From NCBI GenBank assembly GCA_012800525.1, contig JAAZJD010000054.1, positions 1-63,721 of the forward strand: a stretch of DNA of 63,721 nt, read 5' to 3'. Below, piece after piece: positions 36,824 through 47,041 of the stretch. The position numbers and the translations under genes were made by a program. Each line of letters opens with the position of its first letter. Within the stretch, counting starts at the first letter, position 1. The stretch is from Clostridiales bacterium. GTDB lineage: Bacteria > Bacillota > Clostridia > Christensenellales > DTU072. Below the pieces are notes generated by a model. The model was not told the origin of the DNA. It did not search any database and was given only the letters and a program-made list of their open reading frames with translations.

Positions 36824-38257
<1,434 letters not shown>

Positions 38258-38324
38258 TTAGATTTACTTGCTTTCCTACATATATTTATTTTTACTATTT
38301 TATACTTTACTCTTATATAGTTAA

Positions 38325-39161
38325 CTAATAATTTCTACTCATATTTGTTGTTGTTGCATCTAGCAAAGCATTTGTAATACTTTCTTGTCTTTCTTGGTTA
38401 TACTTCTTTTGTAATTCCTCGATAATCCTTTTCGAGTTGGATGTTGCTTCTTGCATGCTTACCATTCTTTTGAAATTTTCCGCATATGAAGCAGAACATA
38501 TAGCTTGATAAATTCTTGCCCAAAGATATTGGGTTAATACTTTCTCAAATGTGTCTCCTCCAGAAATGTAATTTACTTCTTCATCACATCCTAAAATTTC
38601 TAATGGCAGAATTTTTTTAATAGCGATTTTTTGTTGAGATAGCTTATCTGCCATTGTATAAATAATATAAGCTCTATCCATTTTCTCTGCTTTAAAATCT
38701 GCACATAAATCATCAGCTATTGCCCTTGCATCATCTGGCATAGGATCTGGGAATATATTAACATAAGAATTATCTACATCTATGCCTTCCTTTTTATCAT
38801 AATAATCTCTAATTATCGCTCCAACGGCAAAAAGATTTGTTACTTTTTGAGTTCTCATAGATGCATCTGAGGCATTTAAAATCAATTGACTATAATCACC
38901 ACAAAGACCTTTGTCGGCACCTATGACAACATATGCTGCACGATTACCATCACGTTGTTGAAAAAATGGATGAGATTTTGCTTCATTTGATGACATAAGA
39001 TGTGTTGCTGCTTCCCTAGCTTCATCTAAAAAACCATTAGCAAGTTCAAATTTTTCTTTTGCTCTATGCATTTTAGATGCTGAAATTAAATGCACTGCAT
39101 TTGTAATTTTTGCAGTTTCTTTAACACTAGTTATTCTTCTTTTTAAATCTTTAGCATTCAT
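38325..39161 (-). CDS. atpG: ATP synthase gamma subunit
   Basis: A 278-residue rotor shaft of F1. The N-terminal coiled-coil helix starts LKRRITSVKETAKITNAVHLISASKM, the central Rossmann-like part includes YVVIGADKGLCGDY, and the C-terminal helix ends in SITNALLDATTT. Length is normal. AAGAGA precedes the ATG, 60 bp after atpA, within the operon. Confidence 0.95.
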   Translation of the reverse strand: MNAKDLKRRITSVKETAKITNAVHLISASKMHRAKEKFELANGFLDEAREAATHLMSSNEAKSHPFFQQRDGNRAAYVVIGADKGLCGDYSQLILNASDASMRTQKVTNLFAVGAIIRDYYDKKEGIDVDNSYVNIFPDPMPDDARAIADDLCADFKAEKMDRAYIIYTMADKLSQQKIAIKKILPLEILGCDEEVNYISGGDTFEKVLTQYLWARIYQAICSASYAENFKRMVSMQEATSNSKRIIEELQKKYNQERQESITNALLDATTTNMSRNY

Positions 39162-39221
39162 TATAGATTCTCTTAAATTTAATCAACTATTCTCTTAACT
39201 GATGATAAAACACATTTTAGA

Positions 39222-40739
39222 TTAGTTCTTGATTTTAGAAATATATTCTTTAAATTCATCTAATATTTTTGCTGCATCTTTATCAGAAAGCTCTTTAGTT
39301 ACAGTTATGTGATCATATATCTGAGAAAGACCTTTATTTTTATATAATTGGATAAAATTAGTTATAATATTTTGCGTGTTTTTTGCTGGGAAATTATCAA
39401 GAAGATTATTTTGCAAAATTAAAAACTCAATAGCCATATCTGTCATTGATACGGGACTAAATTGTTTTTGTTTTAAGGCTTCAGTTAAGATAGCACCGTG
39501 CTTTAAAACTTCTTTTGTTGCATCATCTAAATCTGCATCAAATCTAGCAAAAATTAACATTTCTCGATATTGAGCTAAATTTAAACGAATTTTCCCGCTT
39601 ACCTTTTTGATAGCTTTACTTTGTGCAGCTCCACCTACCCTAGAAACAGACAACCCTACATTTATTGCTGGTCTCATGCCAGAATTAAAAAGTTCTGTCT
39701 CCAAATAGATTTGCCCATCAGTAATTGAAATAACATTAGTAGGAATATATGCAGAAATGTCTCCATCTTGAGTCTCAACAATAGGTAAAGCTGTAAGTGA
39801 GCCACCACCTTTTTCGTCAGAAAGTTTTGCGCTTCTTTCTAATAGACGTGAATGAATATAAAAAATATCGCCAGGATATGCTTCTCTACCTGAAGGCCTT
39901 TTTAGTAATAATGATATCGTTCTATAAGCTACTGCATGCTTTGATAAATCATCATATATAATTAAAACATCCTTTCCTCTATACATGAAATCTTCAGCTA
40001 CAGCAGTTGCTGAATAAGGTGTAAGATATTGCAGTGGCGCTGGTTGTCCAGCAGTAGAGCTAACGACAATGGTATAATCCATTGCACCTTGCTTAGTTAA
40101 ATCTTTGACAACTCTTGCCACAGATGAAGTTTTTTGCCCAATAGCCACATAAACGCAAATAACATCTTTCCCTTTTTGATTAACTATAGTATCAAGTGCT
40201 ATAGCAGTTTTCCCAGTTTGCCTATCTCCGATAATTAACTCTCTTTGACCTTTCCCTATAGGAATCATTACATCTATTGCTTTTATGCCTGTGTACAAAG
40301 GCTCAGCAACCTTGGCTCTATCAAAAATAGTAGGAGCTGGGCTTTCTATATCTCTATAACTTGATGCTCTAAAGGGACCCTTCCCATCTAAAGGTTGTCC
40401 AAGAGGATCTATTACTCTACCTAAAAGATTATCCCCTGATGGTACTTTTATTGTTTCTCCCGTGGGATATACAATATCTCCAGGTGATATTTCGTTTGAA
40501 GCAGAAAGTAAAATTGCTCCTGTAACTTCAGTTTCCAAATTTAACGCAATGGCATAGCTTTCATCTGATATACGTACAAGCTCACCATTTTTAACATCCA
40601 TAAGTCCTTCAATCATTACAACTCCATCACAAGAAGAAATAACCCTTCCAGCAGGACGTACATCTGTTTCTCGCTTGAAAGTAGCAGCTTCTTCTAAAAT
40701 TGCTTTGATTATTTCCGATGAGTTATAATTCTTTGTCAT
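39222..40739 (-). CDS. atpA: ATP synthase alpha subunit
   Basis: A 505-residue regulatory nucleotide-binding F1 subunit. It has an N-terminal helix (IIKAILEEAATFKRET), Walker A GDRQTGKT at 171-178, and the conserved IDVMIPIGKGQRELIIGDR and GMRPAINVGLSVSRVGGAAQ. The N-terminal helix is normally held by the N-terminal domain of the delta subunit, which is missing here (see atpH). AAGGAAAAT precedes the start. Stop-to-start spacing to atpH is 51 bp. Confidence 0.97.
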   Translation of the reverse strand: MTKNYNSSEIIKAILEEAATFKRETDVRPAGRVISSCDGVVMIEGLMDVKNGELVRISDESYAIALNLETEVTGAILLSASNEISPGDIVYPTGETIKVPSGDNLLGRVIDPLGQPLDGKGPFRASSYRDIESPAPTIFDRAKVAEPLYTGIKAIDVMIPIGKGQRELIIGDRQTGKTAIALDTIVNQKGKDVICVYVAIGQKTSSVARVVKDLTKQGAMDYTIVVSSTAGQPAPLQYLTPYSATAVAEDFMYRGKDVLIIYDDLSKHAVAYRTISLLLKRPSGREAYPGDIFYIHSRLLERSAKLSDEKGGGSLTALPIVETQDGDISAYIPTNVISITDGQIYLETELFNSGMRPAINVGLSVSRVGGAAQSKAIKKVSGKIRLNLAQYREMLIFARFDADLDDATKEVLKHGAILTEALKQKQFSPVSMTDMAIEFLILQNNLLDNFPAKNTQNIITNFIQLYKNKGLSQIYDHITVTKELSDKDAAKILDEFKEYISKIKN

Positions 40740-40790
40740 ATTTATATTTTCCTTAACTGTTTATTTGATACCACAAAATTGAATTCATAT

Positions 40791-41018
40791 TTACTGTTGA
40801 ATCTTATCAACGACTCTATCTCTAAGTTTTGCAAGTTGTGTTTTGAGTGAACCATCATAAGCCGTTTGACCATCAAAGATGATTATTCCTCCTAAAATTG
40901 TTTGATCTACTCGATATATGGCTTTAAAATAACCATATTTCCTTTGAAGCTTGGTTTCAATATCAAACTTTTTTTCAGGAGAAAGTTCTCTACTTGTGGT
41001 TATTGTTAGTGTATTCAT
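40791..41018 (-). CDS. atpH: ATP synthase delta subunit reduced to its C-terminal domain
   Basis: Only 75 residues against about 175-185 in the family. The sequence matches the delta/OSCP C-terminal domain: TITTSRELSPEKKFDIE, then VDQTILGGIIIFDG, then YDGSLKTQLAKLRDRV. The N-terminal helical bundle, which caps the alpha-subunit N-termini, is absent. The gap to atpF is only 40 bp, and atpF (171 residues) is not long enough to contain it by fusion. A TTAGGAAAAT site sits directly before the ATG, so this is a true short gene. Position between atpF and atpA supports the identification. Confidence 0.85.
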   Translation of the reverse strand: MNTLTITTSRELSPEKKFDIETKLQRKYGYFKAIYRVDQTILGGIIIFDGQTAYDGSLKTQLAKLRDRVVDKIQQ

Positions 41019-41058
41019 AATATTTTCCTAATTACCTATATATACGGTTTTGTAAAAA

Positions 41059-41574
41059 CTATTCTTCATTAGTCCAATCATCAATGCATTGATCGATAAT
41101 TTTGTCATTTTCTTCAGCACTAATTTCTTTTTCAATTAATGCCTTTGCAATAGCTACAGCAACATCTGCGACTTGGGTTTTGATACCGCTTATCGTTTCC
41201 TTTTTTATTTCTTGCGATTCAAGTTCAGCCCTATTAATTATTTCTTCTGCTTTTTTAGCAGCTTCCGATGTAGCATTTTCCTTAATCGTATGTGCAACTC
41301 TTTCAGCCTCAAGTCTTCTAGCCATAATTTCATTGTCTACATTTTCAAGTTTTTCGTGATACAACAAATTAAGTTCCTCTGCTTCTTTTTTTGCTTGCTC
41401 ATTGCTTTCATATTGCTCTTTTATCTCATTTTGCCTTTTTTCTATGAATTTCTTTACTGGCTTATATACAAGCAAAGTAACCCCTATCATTAAGATAAGG
41501 AAATTCATTAGGTGTAATAGGATTTTCATCCCATCAATGCCTAAAGGGAGATTGGCAGATAATATAATGTCCAT
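41059..41574 (-). CDS. atpF: ATP synthase b subunit
   Basis: A 171-residue peripheral-stalk subunit. One N-terminal membrane helix (about residues 14-36, ILLHLMNFLILMIGVTLLVY) is followed by a long charged coiled coil rich in Glu/Lys/Ala that normally ends at delta. The ribosome site overlaps the stop codon of atpE (AGAGGTAAATA), indicating tight coupling. The final residues (NDKIIDQCIDDWTNEE) form a short extra tail that may compensate for the reduced delta subunit; this is speculative. Confidence 0.93.
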   Translation of the reverse strand: MDIILSANLPLGIDGMKILLHLMNFLILMIGVTLLVYKPVKKFIEKRQNEIKEQYESNEQAKKEAEELNLLYHEKLENVDNEIMARRLEAERVAHTIKENATSEAAKKAEEIINRAELESQEIKKETISGIKTQVADVAVAIAKALIEKEISAEENDKIIDQCIDDWTNEE

Positions 41575-41583
41575 TATTTACCT

Positions 41584-41841
41584 CTATAGCACATTGATTA
41601 CTAGTAGTATGGATATAATCAATGCATAAATGATAACTGTTTCAATAAAAACAAGACCTAGTATCAAGCCTGACTTAATTTTTGATTCTGCTTCGGGCTG
41701 TCTTGTTATCCCTTCAAGAGCCTTTGCAATTACAATAGCCATAGCAATTGCTGCGGCTACACCCACTAATGCAATAGCAAGACCCGCTGCAAGTGCATAT
41801 ATACCTTTTAGATCAATAGCAGCTACTAAAAAAGAATTCAT
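41584..41841 (-). CDS. atpE: ATP synthase c subunit with AxAxAxA motif
   Basis: An 85-residue rotor-ring subunit with two membrane helices joined by the polar loop ARQP-like ITRQPEAESK. The ion-binding carboxylate is E67 in FIETVIIY. The first-helix glycine motif GxGxGxG is replaced by alanines A29, A31, A33 and A35. The Na+-type glutamine on helix 1 is Met34 here, while T68 and Y72 keep part of the Na+ pattern, so H+ or Na+ use is undecided. The strongest ribosome site of the operon (GGAGGT) precedes it, fitting the high copy number needed. Confidence 0.95.
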   Translation of the reverse strand: MNSFLVAAIDLKGIYALAAGLAIALVGVAAAIAMAIVIAKALEGITRQPEAESKIKSGLILGLVFIETVIIYALIISILLVINVL

Positions 41842-41855
41842 AATTTACCTCCGAT

Positions 41856-42055
41856 AATTAATTTATTTTACTTTATATTTTAGTGTTTTTATTTGTTTGA
41901 CTAATTAGACTAAATGTTATGTAGATAAGTTTTTTCTTAATCTATGCTCTTTTCAGCTAATTAATTTATTTTATATTCAGTGTTTTTGTTTATTTAACTT
42001 AATTAAACTAAATGTTATGCAGATACGTTTTCTACTTGCTCTACATTCTCTTCAA
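41856..42055. repeat. Decayed duplicate of the atpB 3' end and flank
   Basis: Plus-strand 41856-41957 resembles 41959-42055 with period about 103 bp. The latter includes the true atpB end (stop TAA at 42015-42017). Both contain TATCT-A/G-CATAACATTTAGT and the following AT-rich flank (AATTAATTTATTTTA). It explains the long 173-bp gap between atpB and atpE. Confidence 0.8.
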
Positions 42056-42794
42056 CAACATCTAGCTTCTTTTTTCTTTTTTTCTTCTTTTCCTTCTTAG
42101 GAATTACTTCTGCTGCACCACCATAAAACATAGATGTTAACAATGTTAAAACATATGTTTGGATTACTGCATGGAATACGGTAAAAATAATTCCTACAAA
42201 AACAGGCACCACAAATGACAGTGCAAGAAATTGATAAACTAATTCTGTCATTAATAAGCCACTAATCATACTTCCAAAAAGACGAAATGACATAGAAAGT
42301 GGCAAAGAAAAATCTTTTAGCGCATGTAAAACACCTTTGGGGCCATTTACTTTCATTCCACCTGCAAGAATTGTTCCAAAAGAACATAAAGCTATGGCTA
42401 TACATGCATTTATATCTACTAAAATAGGTCTTAAACCTATAAGTTCTATCATCGTGCCAAAGAAAACGTAAAGTCCAGCACTGAAAACATAAGCTCCTAA
42501 AAACCTATTGCTTGTTGGGCTATTAGAAGAAGCGAGATTTGAAAAGAATGATACAGCTTTTTCTAAAATAACTTGAGCCTTTCCTGGAATTTTCTTCATC
42601 CTTGGAATAAAGAATATTCTTAGTATTAAACAAAACAATAAAATTGCTGCTGTTACAATAAGAGCTGAGAAAAAACTTGGATTAACTTTTAAGCCCAAAA
42701 AACTCACGTCATCTGGCAAAAGGGCTTTTTTCATTATCTCCCCAAGAGACATTCCATTTTCAGCTGCTAATAAATAAGTCATAAACTTCTCCAA
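42015..42794 (-). CDS. atpB: ATP synthase a subunit
   Basis: A 259-residue stator channel subunit of Fo. Five to six membrane helices are visible; the essential arginine R171 lies in LPLSMSFRLFGSMISG. The C-terminus has an added lysine-rich then Val/Glu tail (KKEKKKKRKKKLDVVEENVEQVENVSA) not usual in the family. GGAGAA precedes the ATG. It is the first gene of the operon; no atpI is seen upstream. Confidence 0.93.
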   Translation of the reverse strand: MEKFMTYLLAAENGMSLGEIMKKALLPDDVSFLGLKVNPSFFSALIVTAAILLFCLILRIFFIPRMKKIPGKAQVILEKAVSFFSNLASSNSPTSNRFLGAYVFSAGLYVFFGTMIELIGLRPILVDINACIAIALCSFGTILAGGMKVNGPKGVLHALKDFSLPLSMSFRLFGSMISGLLMTELVYQFLALSFVVPVFVGIIFTVFHAVIQTYVLTLLTSMFYGGAAEVIPKKEKKKKRKKKLDVVEENVEQVENVSA

Positions 42795-42833
42795 TTAATT
42801 TTTTGTTAAATTCGTTATATTACTATTGTATAT

Positions 42834-42862
42834 ATTATACCCAAACATTACACATGTCTAAA
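42834..42862 (-). promoter_or_regulatory. Probable promoter of the ATP synthase operon
   Basis: On the minus strand a perfect TATAAT (42834-42839) is preceded 17 bp upstream by TTTAGA, a weak -35. The leader is about 33 nt to the atpB ATG. Confidence 0.55.
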
Positions 42863-42889
42863 TATAATTACAAATTTTTCACGTTTTTT

Positions 42890-44440
42890 CTATGCTAGCA
42901 TATTCATTTTTTTATATGCACTCTCATTTAATCCTTGTATTTCAAATTCAATAGAGCCACGAGAGTATTCTTTTTTGCACTTAGCAATTCTTTCACTAGC
43001 GGTTGCATCCATTTCTTTTACTTCAGATAAGTCTAAAGTAATTTTATTGACATCTGACATCATTGATGTTGATGAAATATATTGTATTACTTTCTCAATA
43101 TTGAAAACATATAGTATGCCAGATGCCTTAACTAACATTCTATTATCGCCAACTTCTTGTGTTACATTTAATTTCCTCTTGTAATTAGGAATATTGATTA
43201 AAGTAACTGCCACCATGCCGCCTACTACACCCCAAATTAAATTTTTGAATACTGTCAAACCACATGTTATCAGTAAAACAATTGCTTCTTTATATGAATA
43301 CTTAAGTATCTTAAAGACCAATGGAAAATTACACATCCTTATCGAAACTGAAATTAGTATCGCAGCAAATACTGTAAGTGGGATATATTTAATGACATCC
43401 ATAAGCGTAAAATACATTATTAGAAGAAATATAGAATGTACAAAACCTGATATAGATGATTTAGCTCCTGCATTAATATTTGCGGAAGTTCTTGCTATTG
43501 CACCAGTAGCAGGTAGTCCACCAAAACATGAAGCTGCAATGTTTATAACACCTTGTGCTAGTAGCTCCTGATTGGGATTATGTTTAGTCCCTGTCATGCC
43601 ATCAGCCACTTTTGCTGAGAGAAGACTTTCTATCGAACCCAAAATGGCTATAATTATAGCGGGAACAATAAGACTTGCAAATTTAACATTTTCATACTCT
43701 TCAAATGAGATGAGATAAAACCCTGCCTTAATATCACCATATTTGCTACCTATAGTTTGTACACCTTGATCTCCTGCAGTTTTTACAATAATTAAATTTA
43801 TCGCAGTACAAGCAATTACAGCTATAATTATAGAGGGAATCTTGCGGTTTATTTTATTTAACACCAGTATTAAAATTAAGCCAAATAGACCAATTAAAAA
43901 TGTGACATAATTAAACTCATGAATATTTTGAGCATATGAAGTTACTTTTGGAATAAACTCTGATCCTGAAGTATGGATTAAACCAAAAAAGTCTCTTATC
44001 TGTCCAGTAATTAGCGTTAACCCTATGCCCGTTGTAAAGCCAGTCACCATAGGATGAGAAATATATTTTATTATCTTCCCAGATTTAGTAATTCCCATAA
44101 TGAGCATCAAAACACCAGCCATTAAAGTTGCTATTTGCAAACCTAAAAGACCAATATTAGGATTTAATAAATAACCATAAATAATTACTACAAATGATGT
44201 AGTTGAACCTCCAACCTGAAACCTACTACCGCCTAAAAATGCCAAGATAATACCAGCCATAATAGAGGTATTTATTCCCATTTGCATACCTTTAGTAGAC
44301 ACACTCTCTGGTACAGTTTGAAGTCCTAAAGCTATAGATAAAGGAAGAGCTACAATGGCGACCATGAGTCCTGCCATTATATCATTGAGGATATATTGTT
44401 TTTTGTAGTCTTTATAAAATATGAAGATATCTGGCTTCAT
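42890..44440 (-). CDS. SulP-family anion transporter with STAS domain
   Basis: A 516-residue SLC26/SulP transporter, probably carrying sulfate, bicarbonate or another anion across the cytoplasmic membrane. The core shows many hydrophobic helices: GLMVAIVALPLSIALGLQT near the start, the MAGIILAFLGGSRFQVGGSTTSF repeat helix, and ATGAIARTSANINAGAKS. The C-terminal STAS domain (about 425-510) has ITLDLSEVKEMDATASERI, where the usual serine of the DxS loop is altered. It starts 50 bp upstream of the atp promoter and reads in the same direction, possibly into the operon. A GC-rich ribosome region (GGAGGGCGGGTGGG) precedes the ATG. Confidence 0.9.
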   Translation of the reverse strand: MKPDIFIFYKDYKKQYILNDIMAGLMVAIVALPLSIALGLQTVPESVSTKGMQMGINTSIMAGIILAFLGGSRFQVGGSTTSFVVIIYGYLLNPNIGLLGLQIATLMAGVLMLIMGITKSGKIIKYISHPMVTGFTTGIGLTLITGQIRDFFGLIHTSGSEFIPKVTSYAQNIHEFNYVTFLIGLFGLILILVLNKINRKIPSIIIAVIACTAINLIIVKTAGDQGVQTIGSKYGDIKAGFYLISFEEYENVKFASLIVPAIIIAILGSIESLLSAKVADGMTGTKHNPNQELLAQGVINIAASCFGGLPATGAIARTSANINAGAKSSISGFVHSIFLLIMYFTLMDVIKYIPLTVFAAILISVSIRMCNFPLVFKILKYSYKEAIVLLITCGLTVFKNLIWGVVGGMVAVTLINIPNYKRKLNVTQEVGDNRMLVKASGILYVFNIEKVIQYISSTSMMSDVNKITLDLSEVKEMDATASERIAKCKKEYSRGSIEFEIQGLNESAYKKMNMLA

Positions 44441-44550
44441 AAAAATCCCACCCGCCCTCCTTTTTCATGATTATTAACTATATATGTTATTATCTACTAT
44501 ATTAAACACTAAATTGCATGAAAAAGCAAGAATAATGGCATGTCATACAC

Positions 44551-44680
44551 TACAATTTTACAAAAATCACCTTTTTGTAGCACATCACGCTACAGTTTGA
44601 TAAAAATAGAAATATTGTAGCGCACTACACTACACTTTTGCAAAAATAGAAATATTGTAGCACAGCATACTACAAAAGAT
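44551..44680. repeat. 40-bp tandem repeat with regularly spaced dyads
   Basis: Three units start at 44551, 44591 and 44631, with a partial fourth at 44671. Units two and three share AAAAATAGAAATATTGTAG. Each junction has TGTAG and CTACA arms (44576-44594, 44616-44634, 44656-44674), forming small dyads at 40-bp spacing, a layout that could serve repeated protein binding. Confidence 0.85.
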
Positions 44681-44773
44681 AGATGAAAAAAGCCATTGTA
44701 TTTATATTGTTTCTCTTTGCAATGATTCCTTGGCTTATCCTTTATAGACTCTAGCCCCTAGATGTTCCATACA

Positions 44774-45061
44774 AAATGGCGTAATAAATGGCGTAATAAA
44801 TGGCGTAATAAATGGCGTGGCAAATGGCTCACCATACATGTCACCATACATGTCACCATACATGTCACCATACATGTCGCTATACATGTCGCTATACATG
44901 TCACTATAAATGTCACTATAAATGTCACTATAAATGTCACTGTAAATGTCACTGTAAATGGCACTGTAAATGGCACTGTAAATGGCACTGTAAATGGCAC
45001 TGTAAATGGCACTATAAATGGCACTGTAAATGGCACTATAAATGGCACTGTAAATGGCACT
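44774..45061. repeat. 12-bp tandem array of 24 units with graded sequence drift
   Basis: ATG trinucleotides recur every 12 bp from 44776 to 45054 (24 units), with one 14-bp unit at 44824-44837. Unit type changes stepwise along the array: AAATGGCGTAAT, then ACATGTCACCAT, ACATGTCGCTAT, AAATGTCACTAT, AAATGTCACTGT, AAATGGCACTGT. The period is a multiple of three, so open frames of about 100 codons exist in several frames on both strands, but none shows gene-like sequence. Confidence 0.95.
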
Positions 45062-45220
45062 CAAAAACTGCCACAGCTAAAAATATGAATAAAAACATCG
45101 CATTAAAACTATGCCTTATTTATAAATTTGGGACTTGCAGTAGCCATAAGTGGACAATTAACCAAAAGTGGACTTCTATGTTAAAAGTAGTATATTATAT
45201 ATTGAAAAAGGAAGTTTTTT

Positions 45221-45661
45221 ATGTGCTACTACTTATATGGAACAGTCGAAGGCGATGTAAACGAAAATTTATTTAACAAACTGAATAATATGAAATATTT
45301 TAAGTTTAAGCTTGGCACATACTCTAGCTTAGTTAGTTGCATAAAAAAAGGCACCGAAGAATTTAGATTAACTAATGGCATGTGCGATTGTGCGACTGCA
45401 ATTGGTGGCAAAAATCCTAGTTATGACAATGCTACCTTATATGAAGTCGATGAGGAGATAGAGGAATACGTAGAGTTTATTCAAAGCTTAACTGAATTGA
45501 GAAATATAAAAAATCTCTACATTTGCAAAAAATATAATAGAGATAAATTAGAAGGCATTATTGAATTACAAATTGATGATATAGATGATTTAAATCTGTT
45601 TTTTGCTAACATTAGACCTAACTTAATATACAAAATTGGACTTTATAAAAAATATTTTTAG
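45221..45661 (+). CDS. Small protein of unknown function
   Basis: A 146-residue protein I do not recognise. It starts MCYYLYGTVEG and contains a cysteine-bearing stretch NGMCDCATAIGG near residue 55 and a C-terminal hydrophobic/charged segment (LFFANIRPNLIYKIGLYKKYF). No signal peptide or membrane helix. AAAGGAAG lies 6 bp before the ATG, which supports a real gene. It stands alone on the plus strand, downstream of the 12-bp array and convergent with the DUF4143 ATPase. The N-terminal YLYG-V-x-G pattern and alpha/beta alternation suggest a small compact fold. Confidence 0.6.
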   Translation: MCYYLYGTVEGDVNENLFNKLNNMKYFKFKLGTYSSLVSCIKKGTEEFRLTNGMCDCATAIGGKNPSYDNATLYEVDEEIEEYVEFIQSLTELRNIKNLYICKKYNRDKLEGIIELQIDDIDDLNLFFANIRPNLIYKIGLYKKYF

Positions 45662-45769
45662 CTTTGTAGTTTGTACATACTTTATAAATTCTTCTCTTCT
45701 AAATTAAACATCTTGTCCTCTTGTATTACTAATTAATTAAAATGACCTATTTATTTAAAAAATTTTAGG

Positions 45770-47023
45770 TTACATTTCAAGACTATTTTTGTTTAGTAGG
45801 AAATCAAAAATACTCATAACTAGTATGCCGTCTTCATTATACAAGGGAGCCAATGCATCCTTTGTAATAATTATTTTTTTAAAAGCATCTTGAGTCATAA
45901 GTAAAGATTTCTTCTCTTGTTCTGCTTTCTTGTCACTAGAAATATGCAAAGCTGATTGAATATAATATCGTTTAGATCCTTGATTGCATACAAAATCAAT
46001 CTCTCGTTGTTTTCTAATATTTTTATTGTTTTTATCAGTTTCATTTGAAATTACAACACCAACATCAACGTTATATCCCCTTACTTTTAATTCATTAAAT
46101 ATTATGTTTTCCATTGCATGATTTTCTTCAATTTGCCTAAAATTTAATCTAGCATTTCGTAATCCTAAATCAGTAAAATAATATTTCAAAGGAGTGTTTA
46201 TATATTTTTTTCCTTTTACATCATACCTATATGCACTATCTATTAGAAATGAATCTTCCAAATACTCTAGATATTTTTTTACCGTTGTGGGGCTAATTTT
46301 TATATTCTTAACACTTTTAAATGTGTTAGAAAGTTTGTTTGGATTTGTTAAAGACCCAATACTTGAGGAAATAATATTTAATAGCTCTTCCAATTCTACC
46401 CTATTCCTAACATTATGCCTGCCCACAATATCAGTTATATAAGTTTCTTCAAATAACTTCTTTAAAAAATTAATTTTTTGGTCCACTGTGGTAAACTGTA
46501 ATACTAACGGAATGCCCCCATAAAGAACATAATCTCTCCATCCTGAATATTCATTGCCAGGATATACGCTCATAAACTCAGAAAATGTAAGTGGATACAT
46601 GCGAATCTCATCTCCACGTCCTCTAAATTCAGTAATTATATCTTTGGCAAGAAACTTTGCATTACTGCCAGTTACATAAACATCTACATTTTCCATTCTA
46701 AGCAAACTGTTAAGGACCGCTTCAAAATCTCCCAATAACTGCACTTCATCAAGAAGAATATAATGCATTTGGTTATCTTTAATTTGCGACTTTAGATAAG
46801 GGAAAAATACTGCGGGATCTCGATATTGTTTATTTTCATATATATCAAATGACATTTCAATAATATGTGTATCTGATATTCGCTCAGATTTTAAATGATC
46901 ACGAAATAATTTAAACAAAAGATATGATTTTCCGCATCTTCGAATACCTGTAATTACTTTTATCAACCTATTGTGCTTTTTTGATATTAATTTATCCAAA
47001 TATATATCTCTGCTAATTTCCAT
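45770..47023 (-). CDS. AAA ATPase of the DUF4143 family
   Basis: A 417-residue protein. The N-terminal AAA_14-type ATPase has Walker A GIRRCGKS at 26-33, Walker B HYILLDEVQ near 104, and TGSNAKFLAKD. The C-terminal DUF4143 domain includes YYFTDLGLRNARLNF, ENIIFNELKVRGYNV and EIDFVCNQGSKRYYIQSA, a nuclease-like fold with a D-x-QSA variant. These proteins are common in host-associated bacteria and are poorly understood; some are thought to be mobile or defence-related. The ATG follows GAGAGG. Three 74-bp-spaced palindromes lie directly upstream and probably control it. Confidence 0.88.
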   Translation of the reverse strand: MEISRDIYLDKLISKKHNRLIKVITGIRRCGKSYLLFKLFRDHLKSERISDTHIIEMSFDIYENKQYRDPAVFFPYLKSQIKDNQMHYILLDEVQLLGDFEAVLNSLLRMENVDVYVTGSNAKFLAKDIITEFRGRGDEIRMYPLTFSEFMSVYPGNEYSGWRDYVLYGGIPLVLQFTTVDQKINFLKKLFEETYITDIVGRHNVRNRVELEELLNIISSSIGSLTNPNKLSNTFKSVKNIKISPTTVKKYLEYLEDSFLIDSAYRYDVKGKKYINTPLKYYFTDLGLRNARLNFRQIEENHAMENIIFNELKVRGYNVDVGVVISNETDKNNKNIRKQREIDFVCNQGSKRYYIQSALHISSDKKAEQEKKSLLMTQDAFKKIIITKDALAPLYNEDGILVMSIFDFLLNKNSLEM

Positions 47024-47041
47024 AAATAACCTCTCTGTGAT

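Noticed and set aside
41102-41359. Plus-strand hydrophobic frame antisense to atpF
   Set aside because: Reverse reading of the alanine/glutamate-rich b subunit coiled coil; no ribosome site.
44735-45276. Open frames of about 100-150 codons on both strands across the 12-bp array
   Set aside because: They arise because the 12-bp unit is a multiple of three and lacks stops in several frames; the predicted proteins are four-residue repeats in every frame, with no convincing ribosome site.
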